Positions 1-9,369 are shown, numbered from the stretch's first letter. The stretch is 12,500 bases of DNA from Chrysomallon squamiferum (GCA_012295275.1 CM022669.1:15665172-15677671), one strand, 5' to 3'. Numbers and translations: made by a program. The notes: generated from the letters alone by a model not told the origin.

Positions 1-585
1 AAAAAAAAAAAAAAAAAAAAAAAAAAACAAGAAAAGAAAATGAAAGAAAAATAAAGAAAATCGATATCACAAGTGATGCATGTATATCTGACTATTAACA
101 TCAGTTTGATCGATTTGTTTTAATTTTAATTTTTTTTTTTTTTTTTTTTTATAAATCCTATCCAAGCATTAAACTACGACTGTTTGCTAACAGCGAGATT
201 CTTGTTATCTCGGCATTATTTTAATTTTATGGAAACAATGCTTAAACAATAAAAACGATAGTTATTAATTTGTTCATCTTGATCAAAATCACTGACTGAA
301 ATGAAGATATTTGTTCAGTGACTCAACAACATTACACGTGTTATTAATGACAGTTATTATCCAGTCGCATGAACTGATATTATCTTAGAACAAAAACCAA
401 GCTGATTTTCTCTCACAGAGGCTGGATTTGAACTGGAATTATAGATTTCTTAAAAATTTCGCCACGCGTCGACTGAAATTTGTGAATCTTTCGCACTCTG
501 AGCGAGCATTTCACAGAGTGAAATCAAACTGTTTTAATATAAATTAGCATTATTTTATTATCTTTAATTTTTTTATTCAGTTTTC
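1..585. other. Intergenic stretch, no gene seen
   Basis: Starts with A27 and an A-rich tract to 60, and has a T21 run at 130-150. Bases 151-585 are unique-looking AT-rich DNA with stops in every frame. A small hairpin (CACTCTG 494-500 with CAGAGTG 514-520) is present, of no known meaning. Confidence 0.6.
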
Positions 586-643
<58 letters not shown>

Positions 644-662
644 CAATAATAAAAACAACATA

Positions 663-728
<66 letters not shown>

Positions 729-880
729 GCTACTGGTACTACTGGTACTACTATTGTACTATTGTTATTATTACTACTGTTACTACTATTATTATATTTA
801 TGATTATGATCATGATTATTATTATTATTATTGTTATTATAAGGACAATGTTGATGATGATGCAAAAGCAGTATTTATAT
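586..880. repeat. ATA array followed by CTA array and degenerate trinucleotides
   Basis: Pure (ATA)n runs from 586 to 640 and (CTA)n from 663 to 728. To about 860 there is a decayed mix of ACT/ATT units. Confidence 0.9.
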
Positions 881-1516
<636 letters not shown>

Positions 1517-1679
1517 AATATGAACAGAAGCATCAGATTGTTATTTATTATCTGATGTCGGCCTGGGATGATTTTGTAACCGTCCAGCTGTTTGTGCGAT
1601 TTGTACGAAAAAGTATAAACTTTTATGTGACCAAGTATATAATATTCTCATTATTACAGATTTATAATATTCTTTTTAC

Positions 1680-1683
1680 AAAA

Positions 1684-1742
<59 letters not shown>

Positions 1743-1785
1743 ACAAACAAAATGATAAATTGTACAAAATATTTATATTTATATA

Positions 1786-1847
<62 letters not shown>

Positions 1848-1850
1848 GTG
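1680..1850. repeat. AAAT array and TA array
   Basis: (AAAT)n runs from 1680 to 1743, then a TA-rich array from about 1776 to 1848 that ends in TGTGTATG steps. Confidence 0.9.
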
Positions 1851-2082
1851 TATGTGTATTTGCATGTGTGAGTTTAACTCGTTCGGTGACAGACTTCGTA
1901 ACTCAGTTTGCACGTATATCAAATCATTTTTTCCAACTGAAATTAACTGAAATACCATTTATCCGTTCCAGGCCCCAAAACCACCCTATTTGTTTTGTAA
2001 CGTGTTTCTAAATAAGAAAAATGTATTTATAAATGGCAAATAGTGTATAAAAAAACAAAATAAAAGAGAATATATATATAAT
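1851..2082. other. AT-rich stretch, no gene seen
   Basis: Unique-looking sequence between the TA array and duplication copy A. No frame longer than a few tens of codons reads as more than chance. Confidence 0.5.
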
Positions 2083-2363
2083 TTTATTATCTGTAATCAT
2101 AATGAAAATACTTTCACTGCTCCAGTTGCAGTGTGCGTATAAAAGAATAATTTATTTTCGAAAAAAAAGCTTAAAAAAAAAAAAATGAAAAACAAAAGCT
2201 GGAAAAAAGGATAAAATTAAAATACCGTCAAATACTCATTTAAGAACAAAAAACTATCACAAACGACTGACATGATTATGAAACAAAAATAACAGTACGC
2301 AGTTGAACAGTATATTCAGATGTATTTGTATCAGTTTCTGGAGCGCAACGGAAATCGGAATGA

Positions 2364-2443
2364 ATGCAGCCGATGGATAATTCTCGTTCTAACCAGTACT
2401 CCACGACTAGTGTTTCAGAAGCTGTGATAAGTACAAGCCTGAG
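2364..2443 (+). CDS. Candidate first coding exon, copy A (26 codons, 5' end of an unidentified gene)
   Basis: ATG at 2364 opens a frame reading MQPMDNSR to VISTSL, ending at a strong donor CTGAG|GTAAGG (GT at 2444). The protein is Ser/Thr-rich and not hydrophobic, and I cannot name it. The reason to believe it is comparison with 9994-10073: the two 80-base segments differ at only two sites (CAG/CAA and CCG/CCA), both synonymous, while DNA just outside has diverged. It ends in phase 2, so it cannot join the exon at 5793 in the frame of the membrane protein without an extra exon. It could instead belong to a 5' leader or another gene. The opposite strand is also open here, so the strand is inferred from the ATG and donor. 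Confidence 0.5.
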
Positions 2444-2475
2444 GTAAGGTACACAATCAGTGTATATCTTATTTG

Positions 2476-2555
2476 TATACGAGGTGACGGCTATCCAGAT
2501 GCCTGTCGAAACGACCAGGTAACCACTGAACGCCCAGTTGATAAAATCCACCACC
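2476..2555 (-). pseudogene. Decayed fragment of a duplicated Amt last exon
   Basis: On the minus strand this reads [10 protein letters not shown], as in the intact Amt exon at 11160, then continues in another frame as LVVSTGIWIAVTSY, matching [15 protein letters not shown]. One extra base between the GVQ codons and the TTTCGA shared by both copies causes the frameshift (14 bases here, 13 in the intact copy). The position of the acceptor AG now reads AT (2557-2556). After about 80 bases the homology stops, so the conserved cytosolic motif, the tail and the stop are missing. It has no coding capacity as an Amt exon. It lies in the matching place of duplication copy A. Confidence 0.88.
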
Positions 2556-2596
2556 ATGGAAAAGTAAAATGACCAATGTTTTGAAAAAAAAAAAAG

Positions 2597-2696
2597 CACA
2601 CACACACACAAAACACACACACACACAAAAAAGGGTGAAAACAACAAAACAAACAAACAAAAAAAAAAAAGCAGAAGAAAAAAAACACACACCTAG
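2597..2696. repeat. CA repeat and A-rich tract inside copy A
   Basis: CA units at 2597-2626, then AAAGGGTGAAAACAAC and an A-rich tract. The same order is found at 11213-11390 in copy B, with the CA array longer there. Confidence 0.85.
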
Positions 2697-2704
2697 CTAC
2701 TCAT

Positions 2705-3050
2705 TCACTGAGTGATTGACTAACTGAACGAATGAATGAGAATTACTAACTGACTTGCTTACTTATTTACTGAGTGATCGACTGTGTAATCGATTGACTG
2801 ACTGACTTACTGACTAACTAACTGACTGATTGACTGATTGACTGACTGACTGTTAGACTGACTGACCGACTTACCTACAGACATACTGACTGATTGACTA
2901 ACAAACGGACTAACTACAACTGACTGACTGACCGACTGACTGACTGACTTACCGACTGACTGACTGACTGACCGACCGACTGACTGACTAGTTGACTGAC
3001 TGACTGACCGACTGACTAATTGACTGACTAAACTGTCTTTATAAATGACT
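2705..3050. repeat. Degenerate GACT tetranucleotide array, copy A
   Basis: Repeated TGAC/ACTG units with frequent single-base changes (GATT, GACC, AACT). Counterpart of 11393-11670. Confidence 0.9.
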
Positions 3051-3351
3051 GAGTTTGTGCTGATTTACTATTTGACCGAAGAGATAATTTATATAAATAA
3101 CTATCTGGTCGACTGATTTACTGATTGGCTTTCTGGCTGACTATTTGTTTTACTGACGCGCTGTGTCCAACTGGCTGACTAAGTTCATTCGTTATAAAGC
3201 TTATTAAGTTGTTATGAATGTACATACAACCAGTTACGCTACCAAATATAAACTACAATATTAGTTTTATTAAGATAAATAATGCCGGAAATGTATAAAA
3301 CAACAAAATACATTAATAAAGAAATAAAGAACGAAACACTGAAAAATAATA

Positions 3352-3354
<3 letters not shown>

Positions 3355-3388
<34 letters not shown>
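3355..3388. repeat. Poly-A tract (34 bases)
   Basis: A34 preceded within about 40 bases by AATAAA (3315) in the plus sense, so it may be the tail of an old retrocopy. Confidence 0.7.
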
Positions 3389-3390
<2 letters not shown>

Positions 3391-3395
3391 GAACG

Positions 3396-3508
3396 GTTCT
3401 AAAAAAGGAGATTATTTCTAGTCACGCGATGTTGGAGTCACTCGTAAGAAGGAGGAAATGAAGAACAAGGAAGAACAAAAGCTATTTTGGGAATCGCTGG
3501 GAATTCCT
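3396..3508. repeat. Short interspersed repeat, copy 1
   Basis: Shares TTCTAAAAA, GG.GATT, TAGTCA, GGGAA..GCTGGGAATT and their order with 5434-5514, and is about 30 bases longer in the middle. It directly follows an A34 tract (3355-3388). It is probably a fragment of a dispersed element, but no family or ends could be assigned. Confidence 0.45.
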
Positions 3509-3789
3509 ACCTACGCATAAGGAAATGTTTCCCCCAAAAAACAAAAAACAAACAAATAACCATAATCACTTCTCGGAAATAAAACGATATCCGAAGACGC
3601 AGTTTAATACGAGGTATGTTGTTCATTTTCTTAAGCTCTTTGCTAAGGAGAAAATTCAAAAGAAAAAACGATCAACATTTACATTAGGTATGTGCACAAA
3701 TATTTCAAAATCCACTAATCTGAAGTTGGGTAGAGCTTGTAAACCTCTTTAAAATGATACCCAAATCAAGTGAATATGTTAAACATTAA

Positions 3790-4403
3790 GGAAGTAGCTG
3801 CAGTTTTAAACCCCCTAACAAGCACTTATTTTCGTCCCGTTAAACGCTATTTAAGTCATTAGAGGTTTGTGACCGAAAATAGCTATATTTTAACATTCCC
3901 CCTCTATCTTTGTTAATAATCAAGCTTTCGTGATGAAATTTTCGGCGAAGACCAATGCCAATCTCTGCTATCGATTATATCTGTAAAAATTAAAAAGAAG
4001 TTATTAATTAAGGTACCAGCAGCCTAACAAACTTAAGTGGAAAAAGTGCCGATTTTGTCCATTTCCCGCCACTCCCAAATTTCTTCTGTAAAATATAACA
4101 TGAAAAACAATTACACTCAAATACAGATTTCTATGCGCTCTTTTAAATGGTGATGTTGTTTTTGTTATGTGTTAAATCAGTAGTTTGTATGAGAGTCTTA
4201 AACGTGGTGGGGGTAAGCGAACTTTGTGAACAAAGCGCTGAGCTAAAGGCTATTTTTAGCACCGACGAAGGTCAAAGTTCGATGTTTCTAACAAAGGTAC
4301 ATGTCGCTATCAATACCAATGGCGTATAAATTTATAACAAAAGTTAAATGTATATTGCTTGCCTTAAAATAAACTAAAAAAAAAAAAAAAAAAAAAAAAA
4401 AAA
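3790..4403 (+). other. Retrocopy-like block ending in AATAAA and poly-A; no protein recognised
   Basis: A stretch free of microsatellite ends with AATAAA (4368-4373), two further bases and then 28 As (4376-4403). That is the arrangement left by reverse transcription of a polyadenylated RNA. Inside it, 4147-4329 is open for 60 codons on the plus strand (MVMLFLLC...), but I see no domain in it. A LINE 3' end, a SINE or a processed pseudogene are all possible. No target-site duplication was found by eye. Confidence 0.3.
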
Positions 4404-5270
4404 GAAGAAGAAAGAAAGGAAAAAGTAGCAAACATATAAAAGACCTGCTGCTATTTAAAATGAGAGAAACTATGTTTATATTTTTAATAACTTTTGGGAT
4501 GCATAGTTTTCTCCTGTGTTCGGATTTCTAAAGTATATACATTATAATATGAATACGATCAGAAATAAACTAACTTCGTGTTTTGCTTTAAAAATTCTTG
4601 CGATAAATGGCGAATAAAAAATCATAAACATAACAAACTGTACTTCAAAACAGTACAATGAATGTATTCTGTGAATCTAAGTACCAGAGGTATTCATAGA
4701 ATATTAAATACGAAACGTACAACTTTTTCCTTTTAATCGTAAAACCATAAACTGATAAATCTTAAAGTGTTCAGTTTTAAAACTTAGGCTATTTTTGCAT
4801 CAAGTGTTGATTTTCTCCATCAGAGAAAACATCAGCGATGGTCACATGATACACTGATAGGTATCTTTTATTTGCTGTCAAATCACAGGAAGTACAAACA
4901 CAAAGCCAAGAAAATTATTTTGTCTGCTTCAAATGACACTTACCATACCTGTGTCTTTAATGTCATGATTACATACATATTGTATTGTTCCCAGTTAAGA
5001 CCGGCAACACCTTTCTGAGTTTATGTGTTGCAGAGGATTATAGTTAAACATCAAATGCTAGTAATCGGCAAAACAATATTAATTGGTTTATTTCAGAACG
5101 AATTCATATTATATTTAGTAAAAGTCACAACATTTAATGAAACACGCATCCTACAAGCTATTAAACATATAATCGACATAGATTATAGAAATATAATCAT
5201 TTCAAATAGCACCAGTTATTTGTAGTTGCACATAAAATCTATGGCGACTTAACTAGGTAGGAAACAATTT
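4404..5270. other. Gene-poor AT-rich stretch
   Basis: No exon can be supported. A plus-strand frame at 5025-5225 (66 codons) has an acceptor-like TGTGTTGCAG before it at 5025-5034 but shows no domain. A hairpin-capable pair, GAGAAACTATG (4464-4474) and CATAGTTTTCTC (4502-4513), is present. If the membrane-protein gene has upstream exons they may lie here. Confidence 0.4.
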
Positions 5271-5312
5271 ACATTAAATATATATGTATGCTACTATGTA
5301 ATGTATGCACAA

Positions 5313-5372
5313 AATAAATATATAAATAAATAAATAAATACATAAATAAAAAGAACAGAACAACAACAACAA

Positions 5373-5418
<46 letters not shown>

Positions 5419-5552
5419 TTTATAAATATAAGAGTTTCTAAAAATGGCGATTTACTTATAGTCAGATGACGCCAAGAAAACAATGTTTGTTATGGGAACA
5501 GCTGGGAATTTCCCAAACTTAATTCTTCTTCTTCTTCTTCTTCTTCTTCTTC

Positions 5553-5588
<36 letters not shown>
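5313..5588. repeat. Cluster of ATAA, AAT, TTC and ATT arrays
   Basis: ATAA units at 5313-5350, (AAT)n at 5373-5418, (TTC)n at 5523-5553 and (ATT)n at 5557-5587, interrupted by the interspersed repeat at 5434-5514. Confidence 0.88.
5434..5514. repeat. Short interspersed repeat, copy 2
   Basis: Same orientation as the copy at 3396-3508. It sits between an (AAT)n array on its left and a (TTC)n/(ATT)n array on its right. The neighbouring microsatellites in both copies suggest that such arrays seed at the ends of the element. Confidence 0.45.
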
Positions 5589-5589
<1 letters not shown>

Positions 5590-5764
5590 TCTATTTTTAC
5601 TGTAAGTATTGCTACGTGTTGAAATGAAACAGATATGAATAATGCAGCCAATAGTCCTGCTCATGTTTGTTTATATGAAGTAAGGATATATATATTTTTT
5701 TTAAATGAATATATTCTCACTCTTTAAATGCTGTTATATTTATTATATTATATATATATATATT

Positions 5765-5792
5765 TTATTTTTTTATTTTTTTTTATTTTCAG
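5765..5792 (+). promoter_or_regulatory. Splice acceptor of the membrane-protein exon
   Basis: A nearly pure T tract broken only by occasional A ends in TTTTCAG at 5786-5792, directly before CAATGG. This is a textbook polypyrimidine tract plus AG. It implies at least one upstream, probably non-coding, exon and argues against translation starting at the ATG at 5705. Confidence 0.7.
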
Positions 5793-5794
5793 CA

Positions 5795-8119
5795 ATGGCT
5801 TCAAGCCAAGGGATCGTTCTGTTTGTTTTCTCCTTTGCCGCTTTGTTTATCATCGCCTGCTACCCGTGGGCACACGCAGTTGGAAACAGTAGAACGTACA
5901 GCTCCAGTGAACATTTCATTTCATTAACAAACACGACTACCTGTTCTTTGCGTCCTACAAATGAAAGTGGATCTTACCTAAGTGAATACTTTGACGACCC
6001 TGACAATTTCTTTGTCTTTCTGAATATTCAGTTGGATGGCAAGAACCCTGTTAACACGTCAGCAGATGAAGATGTCATTTTACCTATGCGGTGGATTTGG
6101 GCTTACGGAGAAGGCCTGGACTATCTGAGGTGGCCGAGAGAATTTTTCATATGGAGGCTTCTTTTTCGTAGTTCTAACGCAATTGAAGAGAAACCCGTTA
6201 TACTTTCTGCTTTTCCTCCGAACTGTGCGCTAACATACGGCGAAACCGAGACGACTGTGATGGTAGTCAGTGCACTGGGTGATGTTGCTCTCAACTACTT
6301 GAAACCGAAAGAGCGACATTACAGTGAAAGTAACTGGTGTTACATGAGAACAGTTAAAAACGCACGTGCTCACACGTTGGTACGAAATTTTGGCACTTTT
6401 ATCGGAGATCTTGGCTACAGATGCTGTCAGGTGTTCCAGAACAGAACAGTCAAGTGCCACGATCAGTCAAGAACACCGTTCTCGTTTTATGTATACCTTC
6501 CTTTTTATATGTCATTTATCTTGCTTCTGATATCACCGATTATCTTGTCTGTTGTCCACTACTGGATTTCCAAATCCATATCGATCGGTTCGTTTTGCCA
6601 CAATGGATATGAAAGTATCAACGACAAAGAAGATCAGTGGTATTTTCTTGGCGACATGAGCCCAGTTACGATCTCCTCTGTCATAATGACACTTATTGAA
6701 AAGGTCACAGGCAACAAGATTAAAATAGTCATATTTGTCTTCAAGTGTCTAACATGTGTTCTGGTGTTTCCGATATGCATTTATATCAGGCTGGCCATTT
6801 ACAAACATTCTGAATACGTTTACATGTTTCTTTTGGCCAAAATAGAACATAATCTACCTGTAGGATTTTCGGCAATGCTTTTCGATTTCCATAAACAATC
6901 GATTAACTTTTTGACGCTAACAGGCGGGCCGACGGTCATGTTTGTTGTATTTTCTGCGATAGTAGTTTTATTTCTGACTCTTGACCACAGGACAGAGTAC
7001 GACGATGCGGTTAAGAAGGACGTAGAACAAGCAGTTTGTCTGGACGAAGTTTCGAGCGACGACATGTTCTTCATTATTAAAGATAACAGCAAACGAACGA
7101 TCCGGGCGGATTGCTGGAAGAAAGCACTCGGGGAACAATCTAAATGTAAAATTCTGCTGAACATTTTGTCAATCGTTAGCTTCAATCTGATTCCTCTTGT
7201 ATTCGCCTTTCGTTTACTCTTGGTTCGAGTTATTCGCTTGATGGAAAAGATGTTCGAGAACAGAAACAAGAGATTTTTTCTTTGTGAAATAGTTGCCGGG
7301 ATCATGTGCTGTTATCTTCTTTATGGATATTGTGCTATATTTATTGCCAGCGTTGAATTTCTTCTACTCGTTACACTATTTATGTTCACAGAAATGCTTA
7401 CAGATCCTGATGTTTTTGGGGGATATATCGCTCTGGTTTTTGGTTTGACGTTTATTATTTTCCGCAGTCTGAGATATCCAGCACACAAATACATGCGTCT
7501 GTTAGACTTAACAGTTGATACTTTGAAGAAAACGTGCAATGTGCAAACCGTCTGCACAATCGATAAGGATGTCTTGAAACTCATTTTTTATGACCCCAAA
7601 CGGATAAAGCAGTATTCTCGTATCGCAAGAGAAGACAGCGATCACTGCGAGATAATCAAAAACACGCTCGTGTTTTCGTCTGCCAACGAGATTAACTCAT
7701 TCTGGATAAACGGAACGAATGTGAATCTGGTGAACGATCAAGTTATCGAAGGTCGTTCAGCCAAACCGTGTCTAAGATACGAATACGGACGACTTGGAGT
7801 TAACAGAGATCTGTTTAACTACTTAACAAAGGTGCTGAAACCGGTGTGGCACGTCATGTTAATAACCGTGTCAAAAACGATTCTGTCGACCTCTTTGTTA
7901 ATACTAGTCGGACATTTTGTGAAGGAAATGCATCTTGAGGCACATATCGGTGCAATAGCTAACGTGTTAACAGTTTACATTCTCGTGCAGTTACCAGCTA
8001 TGCTTGTAATCATTGCTCGAGATAGCAGTCCTGAAATCAGAAAGTTTTGCCTCAGGGAAAGGATAATGTACGAAACTGTGAAATATCACGAGAACTGTGA
8101 GAACAGCAATAACAAATAA
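5795..8119 (+). CDS. Uncharacterised multi-pass membrane protein with secreted-type N-terminus (774 aa, main exon)
   Basis: I do not recognise the family and assign no function. Numbering from ATG 5795: a hydrophobic signal peptide (about 5-22, ending near WAHAVG) leads into a polar ectodomain of about 200 residues. This has N-glycosylation sequons at N46, N56, N87 and N216 and cysteines at 50, 144, 182, 210, 211 and 221. About eight hydrophobic segments follow: 231-256, 309-334, 372-396, 452-478, 497-532 (long enough for two), 541-557, 686-708 and 719-740. The C-terminus is polar and rich in Asn, Glu and Lys. A polar loop of about 125 residues (558-685) precedes the last pair. A further in-frame ATG lies 90 bases upstream (5705), but that stretch encodes only Tyr/Ile/Phe low complexity and is intron-like. 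A pyrimidine tract and AG at 5791-5792 sit two bases before the CAATGG start, so 5795 is the likely start and the 5' UTR is spliced. A receptor, channel or transporter role is possible but unproven. The coding call is strong: 775 codons open and clean of microsatellite. Confidence 0.9.
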   Translation: MASSQGIVLFVFSFAALFIIACYPWAHAVGNSRTYSSSEHFISLTNTTTCSLRPTNESGSYLSEYFDDPDNFFVFLNIQLDGKNPVNTSADEDVILPMRWIWAYGEGLDYLRWPREFFIWRLLFRSSNAIEEKPVILSAFPPNCALTYGETETTVMVVSALGDVALNYLKPKERHYSESNWCYMRTVKNARAHTLVRNFGTFIGDLGYRCCQVFQNRTVKCHDQSRTPFSFYVYLPFYMSFILLLISPIILSVVHYWISKSISIGSFCHNGYESINDKEDQWYFLGDMSPVTISSVIMTLIEKVTGNKIKIVIFVFKCLTCVLVFPICIYIRLAIYKHSEYVYMFLLAKIEHNLPVGFSAMLFDFHKQSINFLTLTGGPTVMFVVFSAIVVLFLTLDHRTEYDDAVKKDVEQAVCLDEVSSDDMFFIIKDNSKRTIRADCWKKALGEQSKCKILLNILSIVSFNLIPLVFAFRLLLVRVIRLMEKMFENRNKRFFLCEIVAGIMCCYLLYGYCAIFIASVEFLLLVTLFMFTEMLTDPDVFGGYIALVFGLTFIIFRSLRYPAHKYMRLLDLTVDTLKKTCNVQTVCTIDKDVLKLIFYDPKRIKQYSRIAREDSDHCEIIKNTLVFSSANEINSFWINGTNVNLVNDQVIEGRSAKPCLRYEYGRLGVNRDLFNYLTKVLKPVWHVMLITVSKTILSTSLLILVGHFVKEMHLEAHIGAIANVLTVYILVQLPAMLVIIARDSSPEIRKFCLRERIMYETVKYHENCENSNNK

Positions 8120-8241
8120 GTGTGACTTTACAAGTACTTCTTACGTTCAGTAGCTGCGACTTCTACAGACATGCATTTTCTTTTTATTGGTCTACTAGTT
8201 ACCATATTTATAAATGTGTCCATCATTTTACTGATTGTAAT

Positions 8242-8567
8242 ATCTGTATGATGTTGACTCTTTTACTGATAATAACATCTGTATACTTTAACTCTTTAAT
8301 CGTTAAAGCATCTGTATATGTTAACTTTTTTTACTAGATTTAAGATCTGTATATGCTAACTCTTTACTAGTTATAACATCTGTATATGTTAACTTTTTTA
8401 CTAGTTTTAAGATCTGTATATGTTACTTCTTACGGTAACCGTAACATCTGTTTTTGTTAATTCTTTTGCTGACTGTAATATATGTATATGTTAAATCTTT
8501 CGCTAGTTATGACATCTGTACACATTCATTCTTTTATTAAGTGTAATATCTGAATATCTGTTAACTA
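8242..8567 (+). repeat. Degenerate 34-bp minisatellite, about 10 copies, in the 3' UTR
   Basis: The pentamer ATCTG recurs at 8242, 8277, 8310, 8345, 8378, 8412, 8446, (8480 as ATATG), 8514 and 8548, so the spacing is 33-35 bases throughout. Each unit reads roughly as ATCTGTATATGTTAACT, then TTTTACTAG, then TTATAAC. Copies differ by scattered substitutions, so the array is old. It starts about 120 bases after the stop codon and ends before the poly-A signal at 8702, so it is probably transcribed with the gene. It is unlike the one- to four-base microsatellites elsewhere in the window. Confidence 0.85.
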
Positions 8568-8652
8568 CCCTCTGTCACTAAGAGTATAAATATAATGAAT
8601 GAAAAACGTTCTTGTTCTTCCAAGTTCATTTTAGATGCACTTCATAAAAAAA

Positions 8653-8890
8653 CATGTATGAATTATTATTGTTATTGTTATTGTTATTATTATTATTTTT
8701 GAATAAAAAAAAAAGAAAAAGGTTACTCCATTGTTGTCGTGCATCAGCTAAGTTTATTAAAAAAGATATAACAACAGTTTAACGAAGAGCTCGAAAAATA
8801 ATTATAATATATCAAAAATGTGGGCTTTACTTCAGTTAAAGAACATATATGATGATGATCATAATAACAACAACAACAACAACAACAACA
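8653..8890. repeat. TTATTG and AAC arrays
   Basis: TTATTG-type units occupy about 8662-8696 and AAC units 8866-8890. The sequence between (8710-8860) is unique-looking and holds no supported gene. Confidence 0.75.
8702..8707 (+). terminator. Candidate polyadenylation signal of the membrane-protein gene
   Basis: AATAAA lies about 580 bases after the stop codon and is followed, about 20 bases on, by a GT-rich stretch (TTGTTGTCGTG near 8732). This is the usual spacing for a downstream element. If used, the 3' UTR would contain the 34-bp minisatellite. The A-rich setting makes a chance match possible. Confidence 0.5.
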
Positions 8891-8937
8891 GAAGAGATAA
8901 GAATTATCCCAGCGGATGCAGCAGTAAAACAGAAGTT

Positions 8938-9310
8938 GTGGTAGTAGTAATACGAGTAGTAGTGGTAGTAGTAGTAGTAATAATACAAGTAGTAGTGGTA
9001 GTAGCAGTAGTAGTAGTAGTAGTAGTAGTAGTACTATTAATACTAGTAGTAGTAGTACTATTAATACTAGTAATAGTAGTTGTACTAGTAGTAGTTGCAC
9101 TAATATTACTATTATTACTATTACTATTAATACTACTACTCCTATTTCTATATCTACTACTACTATTACCACTATTATTATTATTGCTACTACTACTACC
9201 ACTACTAGTAATAATAGTAACAGTAGTAGAAATAGAAGTAATAGTAATAGGAGTAGTAGTAATAATAGTAATAGTAGTCATATTAGCAGTAATAATTATA
9301 AAAGTAGTAG
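8938..9310. repeat. Trinucleotide block with complementary arms
   Basis: Units read as GTA/TAG from 8938 to about 9055, switch to ACT/ATT from about 9100 to 9206, and return to AGT/AAT until 9310. The first two segments are reverse complements of each other in unit sequence, so the block can fold on itself. Long open frames here are repeat products. Confidence 0.88.
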
Positions 9311-9330
9311 TAATAGTGTAGATATATATA

Positions 9331-9365
<35 letters not shown>

Positions 9366-9369
9366 TTTT

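Larger units (their letters stand above)
2083..3180 (+). repeat. Segmental duplication, copy A (shortened)
   Basis: Collinear with 9590-11690 in direct orientation. Shared anchors in order are: TAATCATA...ATACTTTCACT near 2093; GTATAA..GAATAATTTATTTT near 2140; AACAGTATATTCAG near 2305; the exon-like block 2364-2453; the Amt exon fragment 2476-2555; GTAAAATGA.TAATGTTTTG-type intron sequence at 2565; AAAGGGTGAAAACAAC at 2631; CCTAGCTACTCATTCACTGA at 2692; and the GACT array. About 1 kb present in copy B (about 10086-11080) is absent between 2454 and 2476. The right boundary is blurred by the GACT repeats. Confidence 0.9.

Noticed and set aside
416-436. tRNA-like B box on the minus strand (AGTTCAAATCC)
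   Set aside because: No convincing A box or cloverleaf upstream on that strand, so a tRNA or tRNA-derived SINE cannot be supported by eye.
1531-1557. Perfect 8-bp hairpin CATCAGAT / ATCTGATG next to the TAG array
   Set aside because: Short stems of this size are expected by chance in AT-rich DNA; no partner elsewhere suggests a transposon end.
2276-2692. Minus-strand frame of 138 codons (SETLVVEYW to TVIFVS) as a coding exon
   Set aside because: It starts in A-rich/CA repeat, crosses the decayed Amt exon, and its 3' part is the opposite strand of the better plus-strand exon 2364-2443. The matching frame in copy B stops earlier. It remains a weak alternative for the conserved block.
5705-5794. 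Start of the membrane protein at the ATG at 5705
   Set aside because: The extra 30 residues are Tyr/Ile/Phe low complexity from a TA- and T-rich tract that ends in a splice acceptor; MASSQG begins with a proper signal peptide.
6820-7305. Minus-strand frame of 161 codons within the membrane-protein gene
   Set aside because: A shadow of the 774-residue plus-strand frame, with no domain of its own.
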